DNA of 64,000 nt, from contig CALXBC010000009.1 in assembly GCA_944386455.1 (NCBI GenBank), forward strand, positions 1 to 64,000, read 5' to 3'. Positions 36,131 through 44,375 of the stretch are shown piece after piece. The position numbers were made by a program, and so were the translations under genes. The DNA is from an uncultured Clostridia bacterium (GTDB lineage: Bacteria > Bacillota > Clostridia > Oscillospirales > Ruminococcaceae). Within the stretch, counting starts at the first letter, position 1, and every line of letters starts with the position of its first letter. The notes below the pieces were generated by a model. The model searched no databases and was not told where the DNA came from. It saw only the letters and a list, made by a program, of their open reading frames with translations.

Positions 36131-36880
36131 ATGATTGAACTGAAAACTGCAAAAGAGCTGGAGCGGATGGCAAAGGCTTGTCAAATCTCCGCAATTGCCT
36201 TGCAGGAGGCGGGGAAATCGATAGAGCCCGGCATGTCCACCAAGGAACTTGACCATATCATTGAAAAAAAGATTCGTTCCTTTGGAGCGAAACCAAATTT
36301 TTTGGGATATGGCGGTTTCCCGGGGTCGGCCTGTATTTCGCTCAATGACACTGTAATCCACGGGATCCCGTCCAGGGACATCATTATCCGGGACGGCGAT
36401 ATTGTGAGTGTGGATACCGGTGCGTTTTATGATGATTTTAACGGCGACAATGCGTATACCTTTGCGGTCGGGGAAATTTCCGCCGAAGCGAAGGCCCTGC
36501 TGGATGCAACCAATGAAAGCCTCTATGAGGGGATCAAGGCTGTGAAGCCAGGGGCGCGGATCGGTGATATTGGCTTTGCGGTGCAAAGCTATGTCGAAGC
36601 GCGCGGCTATGCGGTTGTGCGAAAATTTGTCGGCCACGGTGTGGGCAGACATCTGCACGAAGCACCCGATGTCCCCAATTTCGGGAAATCGGGGCATGGC
36701 GTAAGGCTGGTTGCTGGAATGACCATCGCCATTGAGCCGATGATCAACATAAAGGGCGAGGATGTCAGGACGCTGAAGGATGGCTGGACAGTCAAAACTG
36801 TTTCAGGAAGCCTATCTGCTCATTTTGAGCATACCGTGGCTGTCACCGACCGGGGTGCGGTGATCCTCACCAGGGCATAG
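36131..36880 (+). CDS. map: Methionine aminopeptidase type I
   Basis: 250 residues by the ATG at 36131, which fits the family N terminus (MIELKTAKELERMAKAC); an in-frame ATG at 36101 would add ten residues, and neither has a clear SD. Metal ligands: D95 and D106 (VDTGAFYDDFNGD), H in GHGVGRHLHEAP, E in IAIEPM, and E in FEHTVAVTD. Removes initiator Met from nascent proteins. Confidence 0.96.
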   Translation: MIELKTAKELERMAKACQISAIALQEAGKSIEPGMSTKELDHIIEKKIRSFGAKPNFLGYGGFPGSACISLNDTVIHGIPSRDIIIRDGDIVSVDTGAFYDDFNGDNAYTFAVGEISAEAKALLDATNESLYEGIKAVKPGARIGDIGFAVQSYVEARGYAVVRKFVGHGVGRHLHEAPDVPNFGKSGHGVRLVAGMTIAIEPMINIKGEDVRTLKDGWTVKTVSGSLSAHFEHTVAVTDRGAVILTRA

Positions 36881-36892
36881 GAGACAGACAGG

Positions 36893-37174
36893 ATGCGGAT
36901 TGTGGAAGGTATGATCGTCTGCTCGGATGCAGGGCATGACAGGGACCGGTTCGGCGTGGTGCTCAGGCTGGACGGCAACACCGCTTATGTAGCGGACGGA
37001 AAGCATCGCACCCTTGCAAAGCCGAAGCGGAAAAATGTGAAGCATCTGAAGCCGACCGCGCAGATCGTTGATTTGGCGCAGTGCTGTACAGATAAAAAGC
37101 TTCGGGCAATATGCTGGCCTTACCAATATGGCGGGGCGCTGTGCCAAAGCCCGGAGGAGCCGAAAGGGAGGTAG
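36893..37174 (+). CDS. KOW-domain RNA-binding protein (L14e/L6e/L27e-like)
   Basis: 93 residues. The N-terminal KOW-like unit [36 protein letters not shown] is followed by a basic stretch [12 protein letters not shown], as in the small L14e/L6e/L27e-like proteins found between map and infA in Clostridia. Probably ribosome- or rRNA-associated; its exact role is not established. The infA start region overlaps its 3' end. Confidence 0.82.
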   Translation: MRIVEGMIVCSDAGHDRDRFGVVLRLDGNTAYVADGKHRTLAKPKRKNVKHLKPTAQIVDLAQCCTDKKLRAICWPYQYGGALCQSPEEPKGR

Positions 37175-37179
37175 TACGC

Positions 37180-37398
37180 TTGTCCAAAGATGATGTTATC
37201 GAGGTTGAAGGAACGGTCGTCGAATCTCTGCCCAACGCGATGTTTCAGGTGGAGCTGGCGAACGGACACAAGATTCTGGCACATATTTCCGGCAAGCTGC
37301 GGATGAACTTCATCCGGATTCTGCCCGGCGATAAGGTCACAGTCGAGATGTCACCCTACGACCTGACCAAGGGACGCATTACCTGGCGTTCCAAATAA
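37180..37398 (+). CDS. infA: Translation initiation factor IF-1
   Basis: 72 residues, exactly the family length: [69 protein letters not shown]. The start is TTG at 37180 after AGGGAGG; longer in-frame readings are upstream coding overlap. OB-fold protein that blocks the A site during initiation. Confidence 0.97.
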   Translation: MSKDDVIEVEGTVVESLPNAMFQVELANGHKILAHISGKLRMNFIRILPGDKVTVEMSPYDLTKGRITWRSK

Positions 37399-37460
37399 GA
37401 AACTTTTTTCAGTGATGCAGCAACGGCCTTTGGGCCGGAACTGTGAAGGAGGTATTTCAA

Positions 37461-37574
37461 ATGAAAGTAAGACCTTCGGTTAAGCCCATTTGCGAAAAGT
37501 GCAAGGTTATCAAGAGAAAAGGCCGCGTTATGGTCATCTGTGAGAACAAAAAGCACAAACAGCGTCAGGGTTAA
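37461..37574 (+). CDS. rpmJ: 50S ribosomal protein L36, zinc form
   Basis: 37 residues: [20 protein letters not shown] then [17 protein letters not shown]. Zinc ligands C11, C14, C27 and H32 are present (C+ type). SD AAGGAGG, spacing 8. It lies between infA and rpsM, its usual place. Confidence 0.97.
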   Translation: MKVRPSVKPICEKCKVIKRKGRVMVICENKKHKQRQG

Positions 37575-37685
37575 TTTGGGAAATTGAAGTTATCAACTTT
37601 ATGATTAAGCTGAAGATCCCGTTTGTAAACCTGCTTGAGACAGGGAGGAAGAACCGGGTCAAAGCACTGGAGGTGCAACGATTAC

Positions 37686-38054
37686 ATGGCTCGTATTGCT
37701 GGTATCGACCTGCCGAGAGATAAGAGAATCGAAATCGGTTTGACTTATATTTACGGTATTGGTCAAAAATCCGCGCAGGGTATCCTCGCTGCAACCGGAG
37801 TAAATCCTGACACCAGAGTCAAGGATCTTTCCGAAGACGATGTATCCAAGCTGCGTGATTATATCGACAAGAATTTCACGGTTGAAGGGGATCTCCGCCG
37901 TGATACTGCATTGAACATTAAGCGTTTGATCGAAATTGGCTGCTATCGCGGCGTGCGCCACCGCAAAGGTCTGCCCTGCAGAGGTCAGAGAACCAAAACC
38001 AATGCGCGCACCTGCAAAGGCCCGAAACGGACCATTGCCAATAAGAAGAAATAA
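37686..38054 (+). CDS. rpsM: 30S ribosomal protein S13
   Basis: 122 residues. [27 protein letters not shown] start, [35 protein letters not shown] end. Contacts P-site tRNA and bridge B1. GGAGGTG precedes the ATG at 37686; longer in-frame readings are not supported. Confidence 0.98.
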   Translation: MARIAGIDLPRDKRIEIGLTYIYGIGQKSAQGILAATGVNPDTRVKDLSEDDVSKLRDYIDKNFTVEGDLRRDTALNIKRLIEIGCYRGVRHRKGLPCRGQRTKTNARTCKGPKRTIANKKK

Positions 38055-38072
38055 TAGGGAGGGATACGAAGC

Positions 38073-38468
38073 ATGGCAACAGCAAAAAAGACAACTGTTC
38101 GCAGAAGACGCGAAAAGAAAAACATTGAGCGCGGTGCCGTTCATATCCAGTCCACCTTTAACAATACGATTGTTACTGTTACTGATGTTCAGGGAAATAC
38201 ACTGTCTCAATCCAGCTCCGGAGCATTGGGCTTCAGGGGCTCCAGAAAATCCACACCGTTTGCTGCACAGACTGCTGCGGAAACCGCTGCAAGAGCTGCA
38301 ATGGAGCATGGTCTGAAAACGGTAGAGGTCTATGTCAAGGGCCCAGGTTCTGGACGTGAGGCCGCGATCCGCGCGCTGCAGGGCGTTGGACTGGAAGTAA
38401 CGATGATCAAGGACGTTACCCCGATCCCACACAACGGCTGCCGTCCGCCGAAAAGAAGACGTGTGTAA
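38073..38468 (+). CDS. rpsK: 30S ribosomal protein S11
   Basis: 131 residues. [50 protein letters not shown] and [26 protein letters not shown] are complete. Platform protein near the mRNA exit. SD GGGAGGG. Confidence 0.98.
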   Translation: MATAKKTTVRRRREKKNIERGAVHIQSTFNNTIVTVTDVQGNTLSQSSSGALGFRGSRKSTPFAAQTAAETAARAAMEHGLKTVEVYVKGPGSGREAAIRALQGVGLEVTMIKDVTPIPHNGCRPPKRRRV

Positions 38469-38495
38469 TCGATTATCAGGAGGTGTAACGAAGAT

Positions 38496-39122
38496 ATGGC
38501 AAGATATACCGGTGCGGTCTGCCGTCAGTGCCGCCGCGAAGGTCAGAAGCTCTTTTTGAAGGGCGAGAGATGCTATTCGGACAAGTGCGCGATTGACCGC
38601 AGAAGCTACGCCCCAGGTCAGCATGGACAGGGACGCAAAAAAGTATCCGAATATGGTTTGCAGTTAAGAGCAAAACAGAAGGCAAAACGTTATTACGGCG
38701 TTTTGGAAAGCCAGTTTGCAAAATATTATGAAATGGCTGCCCGCAAGGCTGGCATGACGGGTGAAAACCTGCTTCAGCTTTTGGAGTCCCGTCTGGATAA
38801 CGTTGTTTACAGACTTGGGCTTGCTTCTTCCAGAGCGGAGGCCAGACAGCTCGTTTTGCACGGCCATTATACCGTCAACGGCAGAAGAGTCAATATTCCG
38901 TCTTTCCTGGTAAAGGAAGGGGACGTTGTCGCTGTTTCTGAAAAAAGCCGCCAGAGCGATAAATTCAAGGCAATCATCGAAAGCTGCGGCGCACGTCCGG
39001 TCCCGATGTGGCTGGAACTTGACCGCGACAAGCTGGAAGCAAAGATCCTTCGCATGCCCAACCGTGAAGAGATCGACCTGGATGTTGAGGAAACTCTCAT
39101 CGTTGAGTTGTACTCCAAATAA
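38496..39122 (+). CDS. rpsD: 30S ribosomal protein S4, zinc-binding form
   Basis: 208 residues. C9, C12, C26 and C31 form the N-terminal zinc site (VCRQC...RCYSDKC); the S4 RNA-binding domain ([41 protein letters not shown]) follows. Nucleates 30S assembly and in many species regulates the alpha operon. SD AGGAGG. Confidence 0.98.
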   Translation: MARYTGAVCRQCRREGQKLFLKGERCYSDKCAIDRRSYAPGQHGQGRKKVSEYGLQLRAKQKAKRYYGVLESQFAKYYEMAARKAGMTGENLLQLLESRLDNVVYRLGLASSRAEARQLVLHGHYTVNGRRVNIPSFLVKEGDVVAVSEKSRQSDKFKAIIESCGARPVPMWLELDRDKLEAKILRMPNREEIDLDVEETLIVELYSK

Positions 39123-39198
39123 TGTTTCAGTTCGTTCTATCAGCAGGGGAAGACGCATTGATTATGCAGCTTAAAGCTGTTTCACAGGAGGGTCAAAT

Positions 39199-40149
39199 AT
39201 GATTGAAATAGAAAAGCCAAGAATTGAGTCGGCCGAAATCAAGTCTGACGGAACTTACGGAAAATTTATTCTTGAGCCTCTTGAGCGTGGCTACGGTACC
39301 ACCTTGGGCAACAGCCTGAGACGGGTATTGCTCTCCTCGCTTCCCGGTGTTGCTGTGACGTCGTTAAAAATCGACGGGGTACAGCATGAGTTTTCTACTG
39401 TCCCGGGCGTTAAGGAAGACGTTACGGAAATCGTACTCAATTTAAAAGGTCTGATCGCAAAAATTCATGGCGACGCCCCTAAAACGGTTTATATCGAAAA
39501 AGAGGGCGAATGCGAAGTAACTGCCAGAGATATCAAGGGAGATTCCGAAGTGGAGATTCTTGATCCGGGTATGCACATTGCCACCCTTGACAAGAATGCA
39601 AAGCTCTATATGGAAATCACGCTCGACAAAGGACGCGGCTATGTTTCGGCAGAACGAAACAAACAGAATCTGCAGTCTGCAATCGGCGTTATCCCGGTTG
39701 ACAGCATCTATACTCCCGTGTTAAAGGTAAACTACACGGTGGACAACACCCGTGTGGGACAGATCACAGACTATGACAAGCTGACGCTTGAGGTCTGGAC
39801 AGACGGAACCATCTCCGCCAAGGAAGCGGTTTCGCTGGGTGCCAAGGTTCTCAACGAGCACCTCAACCTTTTCGTAGACCTGTCAGAGGAGGCTTACACA
39901 GCCGACATCATGGTGGAAAAGGATGACAAAGGCAAGGAAAAAGTCCTCGAGATGACTATTGAGGAGCTTGACCTGTCGGTTCGCTCTTTCAACTGCTTGA
40001 AGCGCGCCGGCATCAACACGGTGGAAGATCTGATCAATAAATCAGAAGAAGATATGATGAAGGTCAGAAACCTCGGAAGAAAATCGTTGGAGGAGGTCGT
40101 GGCAAAGCTCGCTTCTCTGGGCTTTACCCTGACCAAAACCGACGAATAG
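39199..40149 (+). CDS. rpoA: RNA polymerase subunit alpha
   Basis: 316 residues. N-terminal dimerisation domain ([26 protein letters not shown], here [19 protein letters not shown]) and C-terminal DNA-binding domain ([44 protein letters not shown]) are complete. A 76-bp gap after rpsD has no obvious promoter. SD AGGAGGG. Confidence 0.98.
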   Translation: MIEIEKPRIESAEIKSDGTYGKFILEPLERGYGTTLGNSLRRVLLSSLPGVAVTSLKIDGVQHEFSTVPGVKEDVTEIVLNLKGLIAKIHGDAPKTVYIEKEGECEVTARDIKGDSEVEILDPGMHIATLDKNAKLYMEITLDKGRGYVSAERNKQNLQSAIGVIPVDSIYTPVLKVNYTVDNTRVGQITDYDKLTLEVWTDGTISAKEAVSLGAKVLNEHLNLFVDLSEEAYTADIMVEKDDKGKEKVLEMTIEELDLSVRSFNCLKRAGINTVEDLINKSEEDMMKVRNLGRKSLEEVVAKLASLGFTLTKTDE

Positions 40150-40185
40150 GTTCCGAAAGGATTTGACTAAAAGGCTTTTAAGGAT

Positions 40186-40217
40186 AAAGCGAAAGGCCGC
40201 TTCTGGCTTTGCGCTTT
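40186..40217 (+). other. Hairpin in the rpoA-rplQ spacer
   Basis: AAAGCG-A-AAGGCC pairs imperfectly with GGCTTT-GCGCTTT across a short loop, just before the rplQ SD. There is no T-run, so it is more likely an RNA-processing or stability element than a terminator. Confidence 0.4.
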
Positions 40218-40238
40218 CAGGTAAGGAGTGAATTTTCG

Positions 40239-40580
40239 ATGCCAGGAACAAGAAAGTTGGGCAGAGCAACCGATCACAGAAAGGCGATGCTCAGAGCCAT
40301 GGTAACTTTTTTGCTCGAAAACGGAAAGATTGAAACCACCGTGACCAGAGCAAAAGAAGTCCGTGCGATGACGGAAAAGATCATCACGATCGCAAAAGAC
40401 GGCTCATTACACTCCAAGCGTCAGGTGTTCTCTTATGTGACAAAAGAGAGCGCTGCGAAAAAGGTTATCGACGAGATCGCGCCGAAGTACAAGGAAACAA
40501 ACGGCGGATATACCCGTATCATCAAAACCGGACCTCGCCGCGGTGACGCTGCGGAGATGGCAATTATCGAGCTTGTATAA
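40239..40580 (+). CDS. rplQ: 50S ribosomal protein L17
   Basis: 113 residues. [42 protein letters not shown] start; [23 protein letters not shown] end. AAGGAG lies before the ATG at 40239; an upstream in-frame start is not supported. Last gene of the ribosomal operon. Confidence 0.98.
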   Translation: MPGTRKLGRATDHRKAMLRAMVTFLLENGKIETTVTRAKEVRAMTEKIITIAKDGSLHSKRQVFSYVTKESAAKKVIDEIAPKYKETNGGYTRIIKTGPRRGDAAEMAIIELV

Positions 40581-40601
40581 TTGCATGGAGCAAAATAAAA
40601 G

Positions 40602-40631
40602 GGACTGTTGCATTGCAACAGTCCTTTTTTT
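40602..40631 (+). terminator. Terminator of the ribosomal operon
   Basis: GGACTGTTGCA-TTGCAACAGTCC stem (40602-40624) followed by seven T. The same hairpin plus T-run recurs at 40938-40966 downstream of an intergenic repeat. Confidence 0.92.
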
Positions 40632-40659
40632 GAGCGTGTCGAAAAAGCCGACGACGCTC
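40632..40659 (+). repeat. Imperfect hairpin related to the secG terminator
   Basis: GAGCGTGTCGAAAAAGCCGAC-G-ACGCTC is, apart from one inserted G, the reverse complement of the stem-loop after secG at 61983-62009, including its loop. Confidence 0.6.
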
Positions 40660-40728
40660 TCGAGGGACAAACACAATCACTGCGGCAAAGCCTTGTTCTG
40701 TGTTTTTCCCCCGATTCCCCCTCTTTTC

Positions 40729-40920
40729 CAGCGAAAAACGATTCGCCGAATCGTTTTTCGCTGACACCTCTCCGTTCGCGGCCGTATATCATGGCCGCGT
40801 TGCCGCAGCAGCGACAACCACATCGAGGCGCTGTGCAAAGCAAACAATAGATACCGCAGTTTGTCAAGGCTGCAACTGGCGGCGCATGTCCGCCTGCGTG
40901 ACAATTTCTTATAATTTATC
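40729..40920 (+). repeat. Dispersed repeat R1, copy B (longest)
   Basis: Begins with a perfect 35-nt palindrome (40729-40763, arms CAGCGAAAAACGATTCG). Then come ACACCTCTC, CGCGGCCGTA, a GGCCGCGTTGCCGCAGCAGCG hairpin-forming part, CAACCACATCGAGGCGCTGTGC, and a distal part ending GGCATGTCCGCCTGCGTGACAATTTCTTAT-like. Related copies lie at 413-453, 42270-42381 (inverted), 46207-46250 (distal part) and 55718-55952. The 556-bp stretch 40581-41136 holds only hairpins and this repeat. Confidence 0.8.
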
Positions 40921-40937
40921 CTTTTTCTACAGACTGA

Positions 40938-40966
40938 GGACTGTTGCATTGCAACAGTCCTTTTTT
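40938..40966 (+). terminator. Second copy of the rplQ-type terminator hairpin
   Basis: GGACTGTTGCATTGCAACAGTCC (40938-40960) and six T, identical in stem to the one after rplQ. No gene separates the two, so this copy has no obvious transcript to terminate. Confidence 0.85.
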
Positions 40967-41136
40967 GCAGATTCCGAAATAAAATGAAAGTCAAAAACAT
41001 GAAAATTCCTTTGCAGCAAAGCTTTTTTATTCTATATTGAAATTATCATATTATAATTTGAAATATCATACAGACTGATATTTGCTAAAATAGAAATGGT
41101 TTAACAATTATGCTGAATAAAGAGGAGGGCTTTCAT

Positions 41137-41334
41137 ATGGAGGATAAAGTTGTAATCTATTCCAAATATTACCGGGGAAAAGATGGGTTTCGTGCTTTCA
41201 GTGTTCGGGTGCCAATAGAAATACTGGATGCTCTGGAACAAATCGCAGGACAAACAGGACGAAGCAGAAATGAAATTATCAGCATTCTTATCCGTTTCGG
41301 AATCGAACATTGTGAAGGTAAAGAAATTTTGTAA
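41137..41334 (+). CDS. Ribbon-helix-helix (CopG/Arc-like) protein
   Basis: 65 residues. FRAFSVRVPIEILDALEQIAGQTGRSRNEIISILIRFGIEHCEG fits a ribbon-helix-helix DNA-binding domain: a beta strand, then helix, GRSRNEII turn, helix. The start is ATG at 41137 with GAGGAGGG before it; an in-frame ATG at 41110 has no SD. No toxin gene follows, so an antitoxin role is not supported. Target unknown. Confidence 0.7.
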   Translation: MEDKVVIYSKYYRGKDGFRAFSVRVPIEILDALEQIAGQTGRSRNEIISILIRFGIEHCEGKEIL

Positions 41335-41412
41335 ATCATAAAGATTTATGCTATAATATAAGAAAAAAGAAAGAAATGCCGGTTAGAAAGTCGGTGTTTT
41401 GGGAGCATTGTC

Positions 41413-41604
41413 ATGGAAACGTGGGTGATTTTTGCGGCTTTGGCAGTCGCTGTGGCGATATTCGCTTTGGCTGCGGATCGTTTGGCGGCGTGGTTCCCGG
41501 ATTGGCTGCTGCTGCCGCTGGCGGGACTGGCAGGCATTCTGCTGGTTATCAGCTTTGTGCTGCGCTGGCTGCTGCGCCGCTCAGAAAAGAACAAGCATGA
41601 TTAA
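41413..41604 (+). CDS. Small membrane protein
   Basis: 63 residues with two hydrophobic segments (TWVIFAALAVAVAIFALAAD and WLLLPLAGLAGILLVISFVL) and a basic C-terminal tail RWLLRRSEKNKHD. Not recognised. A terminator follows closely. The ATG has no strong SD, so expression is uncertain. Confidence 0.5.
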   Translation: METWVIFAALAVAVAIFALAADRLAAWFPDWLLLPLAGLAGILLVISFVLRWLLRRSEKNKHD

Positions 41605-41622
41605 ATCCCGGCAGCAATAAAT

Positions 41623-41654
41623 AGCAGCGGAGACTTGACAATCCGCTGCTTTTG
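41623..41654 (+). terminator. Terminator overlapping the bioY promoter
   Basis: AGCAGCGGA (41623-41631) and TCCGCTGCT (41642-41650), followed by TTTG. The loop contains the TTGACA that serves as the bioY -35 element. Confidence 0.7.
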
Positions 41655-41663
41655 TTATAAGAT
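41635..41663 (+). promoter_or_regulatory. bioY promoter
   Basis: TTGACA (41635-41640), 17-bp spacer, TAAGAT (41658-41663). The BirA-type operator starts two bases later, so bound repressor would cover the start site. Confidence 0.65.
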
Positions 41664-41664
41664 A

Positions 41665-41699
41665 ATTGTAAACCGAAAAACAACACAATAGTTTACAAT
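41665..41699. promoter_or_regulatory. BirA-type operator upstream of bioY
   Basis: ATTGTAAAC - 17 bp - GTTTACAAT is a perfect inverted repeat with the sequence and spacing of the biotin repressor operator (TTGTAAACC-N16-GGTTTACAA in E. coli). It ends 16 bp before the bioY ATG. Predicts repression of biotin uptake by a BirA with an N-terminal HTH when biotin is plentiful. Confidence 0.9.
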
Positions 41700-41714
41700 A
41701 GAGGAGACCTATTT

Positions 41715-42266
41715 ATGAATGTGACCACCAGAAAACTGGTTTTTTACGCGCTGTTTGCAGCGCTGACTGTTGTTTGCTCCCAGATCGCCATACCGCTTCC
41801 GATGGATGTTCCGCTTAGCCTTGCTACCTTTGCGGTCATGCTTTCGGGTGCTTTGCTTGGCAGATACGGCGGCGCAGTCAGCCAGCTTGTCTATGTTTTG
41901 CTGGGGGCTGTGGGGGTTCCTGTGTTTGCGGGCTTTCGTGGGGGCCTGGACCGTTTGGCGGGGCCGACCGGCGGTTATATCATCGGCTATATTTTTATGG
42001 CGCTGGTCATTGGGCTGATTTTGTCCTGGCTTGGGACAGGATTTGCAGTAACCGTTTTGGCGATGGCGGCAGGAACGGCGGTGTGCTATTTGTTTGGCAC
42101 CATATGGTATCTGATCCTGATGAAATCCGCCCTGCTGCCTGCATTGACGGCCTGCGTGTTTCCGTTTCTGCCGGGAGATGTGTTCAAAATCCTGCTTGCG
42201 GCCGTTTGTGCTTCCCGGCTGCAGCAATATGTAAAGCTGCATCCGATTTACATATCCCAAAGGTAA
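41715..42266 (+). CDS. bioY: Biotin transporter BioY
   Basis: 183-residue membrane protein with about six transmembrane segments. The BioY signature is clear: AIPLPMDVPLSLATFAVMLSGALLGRYGGAVSQLVYVLLGAVGVPVFAGFRGGLDRLAGPTGGYIIGYI. It is the substrate-binding S component of an energy-coupling-factor transporter; no bioM/bioN genes are adjacent, so it probably uses the shared ECF module. The BirA operator supports the assignment. Confidence 0.95.
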   Translation: MNVTTRKLVFYALFAALTVVCSQIAIPLPMDVPLSLATFAVMLSGALLGRYGGAVSQLVYVLLGAVGVPVFAGFRGGLDRLAGPTGGYIIGYIFMALVIGLILSWLGTGFAVTVLAMAAGTAVCYLFGTIWYLILMKSALLPALTACVFPFLPGDVFKILLAAVCASRLQQYVKLHPIYISQR

Positions 42267-42269
42267 GTC

Positions 42270-42381
42270 AGACTGTCAAAAAACGATAAATCATAAGAAA
42301 TTGTCACACAGGCGGACATGATATACGGCCGCGAACGGAGAGGTGTCAGCCAAAAACGATTCGGCGAATCGTTTTTCGCTG
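42270..42381 (-). repeat. Dispersed repeat R1, copy C (inverted, internally deleted)
   Basis: The reverse complement matches copy B at both ends: palindrome 42347-42381 (one mismatch), ACACCTCTCCGTTCGCGGCCGTATATCATG, then directly TCCGCCTG-GTGACAATTTCTTAT. The roughly 100-bp centre of copy B, bounded there by CATG motifs, is missing. Confidence 0.75.
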
Positions 42382-42397
42382 TAAAAGAGCGGTTTGT

Positions 42398-42727
42398 TTA
42401 CTGCTGCGGGACAACAGCGAAAAAAACCAGATCGCTGCTGCTGTCGTTGACCAGACTGTGCGTACAGCCTTTGGGGCAATAGTGGCAGGATCCCGCGGAA
42501 AGAGCTTCTGTCTCTCCGTCGCATATGGCTTTCCCGGTTCCGTGGAGAACAAAAATAATTTCGCTGCTGGTTTCATGAGTGTGAGTTCCGATGGAAGCCC
42601 CCGGATCCAGCCTTCCGTAAAGAATGCGGTTTTGTTTGTCTGCAAACATTTTGGCAAAGAGATCCTTTTTTCCTCCATAAAAATTGTGCAGCGCAGTTTC
42701 CTCCATGCCTTTAAAGTTGATCAGCAT
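42398..42727 (-). CDS. Small cupin-domain protein
   Basis: 109 residues forming one cupin beta-barrel. Motif 1: GRLDPGASIGTHTHETSSEIIFVLHGTG; motif 2: AGSCHYCPKGCTHSLVND, with the histidines and glutamate of a metal site. The start at 42727 follows GGAAAGG; an upstream in-frame ATG at 42808 reaches into the AraC gene. It lies 28 bp downstream of the AraC-type gene and is probably cotranscribed. Ligand unknown. Confidence 0.8.
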   Translation of the reverse strand: MLINFKGMEETALHNFYGGKKDLFAKMFADKQNRILYGRLDPGASIGTHTHETSSEIIFVLHGTGKAICDGETEALSAGSCHYCPKGCTHSLVNDSSSDLVFFAVVPQQ

Positions 42728-42755
42728 TGTTTGATTTCCTTTCCTATCAGATTGA

Positions 42756-43652
42756 TTACAGCCAACTGTCCGCAAAGGACAGGATTGTGTGGTTCTGTGC
42801 AGGATCATCCGGATGCTTGACGATTCCCTGTTCCAACGTTTTCAGATATTCGGTCGGCGTCATGCCGGTGATTTCCTTAAATACGCGGTTGAAAGTGCGG
42901 GGCGTATTGAACCCGCAGTCAAGGGCTACGTCAATCATGCTGCTGCCGGAGCCCCGCAGCTTTTCCAATGCTTTTCCCACCCGGACGGTGTTCAGATAGG
43001 TCACATAATTGACCCCGGTAATCGCCTTAAAGGTTTTAGAGCAGTGAAAAGTATCATAGCCAAGCAGCTCTGCGGCCTTGGACAACGGGATGTCCCGGTC
43101 GTAGTGCCGGTCGATGTAGTCCAGGAGCACCCGGATACGGGAGAGACGGTTGGGAGATACCAGCGCTCCCCCTTGTTCTCCAGTGGCAAAATGGCGCAGA
43201 TAATCGACCCAAAAGCTGCGCAGTCTGGATTTGACAGCGGCGTCATAATACCGTTCTTTGCTGCGCAGCTCCCGGTGGAGCGTGTCAAAGAGCGTGGTGC
43301 CGTCCACGGCAAAGCTGAACTTTTCCGCCTGCTCTGCGCCGATATAAGGAATCAGTTCAATATGGGAGGAATAGATATCTCCTAAAATAATAGGGTTAAA
43401 GACCACAAAGTCCAGCACGTTTTCCGAGCTGTCATGCTCATTGAAGTGGATGTCGCCGGGGCGGATCACAACGACATCCCCCTTGCGGCAGGGATAAGTA
43501 TGGTTATTGACTGTGATTTTTGGGTTCCCGCCCCGGACCAGAATCATTTCCACATCGGTATGATAGTGCGCAAGAAACTTGATATCCCGGTAGCAGCGGC
43601 ACCAAAGCTCAAAATCTGAACCGTACTGACGCCGTTCCAAAATTCCTTTCAA
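42756..43652 (-). CDS. AraC-family transcriptional regulator
   Basis: 298 residues. N-terminal cupin-like ligand domain (LAHYHTDVEMILVRGGNPKITVNNHTYPCRKGDVVVIRPGDIHFN) and two C-terminal HTH motifs (LSKAAELLGYDTFHCSKTFKAITGVNYVTYLNTVRVGKALEKL; SMIDVALDCGFNTPRTFNRVFKEITGMTPTEYLKT). It is divergent from fucU-fucI and may regulate fucose use, although its own downstream partner is a cupin protein. Confidence 0.92.
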   Translation of the reverse strand: MKGILERRQYGSDFELWCRCYRDIKFLAHYHTDVEMILVRGGNPKITVNNHTYPCRKGDVVVIRPGDIHFNEHDSSENVLDFVVFNPIILGDIYSSHIELIPYIGAEQAEKFSFAVDGTTLFDTLHRELRSKERYYDAAVKSRLRSFWVDYLRHFATGEQGGALVSPNRLSRIRVLLDYIDRHYDRDIPLSKAAELLGYDTFHCSKTFKAITGVNYVTYLNTVRVGKALEKLRGSGSSMIDVALDCGFNTPRTFNRVFKEITGMTPTEYLKTLEQGIVKHPDDPAQNHTILSFADSWL

Positions 43653-43727
43653 AACCTCACCTCCATTTGCTGACAGTTAAGACATTCTGGTTAACATTTA
43701 TATAAGGTTCGTTTTAAATCTGTTTAC

Positions 43728-43756
43728 ATTATACTGCAAAACACAAAATATGTCTA
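43728..43756 (-). promoter_or_regulatory. Promoter of the AraC-cupin operon
   Basis: On the minus strand TAGACA (43751-43756), 17-bp spacer, TATAAT (43728-43733). The divergent fucU transcript probably starts from a TATAAT around 43797 with a poor -35, consistent with activator dependence. Confidence 0.65.
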
Positions 43757-43851
43757 TAAAAACACAAATATTTTCGAGAAAAAAAATATATCTCAGATAT
43801 AATTATAAGTGAACACTGATATTTTTCATTTTTGTAAAGGGGGCTGGTGTT

Positions 43852-44295
43852 ATGTTGAAGGGGATTCCCAAGATTTTGTCGCCGGAGCTGCTGAAGGTGC
43901 TTTGTGAAATGGGACACAGCGACAGAATCGTGATCGCGGACGGAAATTTTCCTGCGGAGTCCATGGGAAAAAACGCTAAGGTGATCCGCTGTGACGGGCA
44001 CGGCGTGCCGGAGATTTTAGATGCTATTTTACAGGTATTTCCTCTGGATACTTATATTGAACATCCGGTAAATCTGATGGCGCTGGTGCCGGGCGACGAT
44101 GTGGAAACGCCGATTTGGGACACCTACCGGGAACTTGTGGAAAAGCATGATGAACGCGGTGAGGCCGCAATCAGCCATATTGAGCGGTTTGCTTTTTATG
44201 AAGAAGCCAAAACGGCATATGCGATCATTGCGACCAGTGAAAAAGCATTGTATGCAAACGTCATGCTGCAAAAAGGCGTAGTAAAAGACGAATAA
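43852..44295 (+). CDS. fucU: RbsD/FucU-family sugar mutarotase
   Basis: 147 residues. MLKGIPKILSPELLKVLCEMGHSDRIVIADGNFP is the classic FucU/RbsD N terminus with the catalytic histidine in MGHSD; the RFAFYEEAKTAYAIIATSEKALYANVMLQKG segment completes the site. It interconverts sugar anomers, here most likely L-fucose given the adjacent isomerase gene. SD AAGGGGG. Confidence 0.92.
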   Translation: MLKGIPKILSPELLKVLCEMGHSDRIVIADGNFPAESMGKNAKVIRCDGHGVPEILDAILQVFPLDTYIEHPVNLMALVPGDDVETPIWDTYRELVEKHDERGEAAISHIERFAFYEEAKTAYAIIATSEKALYANVMLQKGVVKDE

Positions 44296-44375
44296 TGCTG
44301 ATATCGGGCATTGAAACCTGCTTATAAACGGCGGCGGAATGCCTGTTAAAAATGAAAGAAAGGATGGATGAAAAA

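Noticed and set aside
41137..41604. Toxin-antitoxin pair (RHH protein plus small membrane protein)
   Set aside because: The genes are 78 bp apart with separate signals, and the second protein has no toxin motif.
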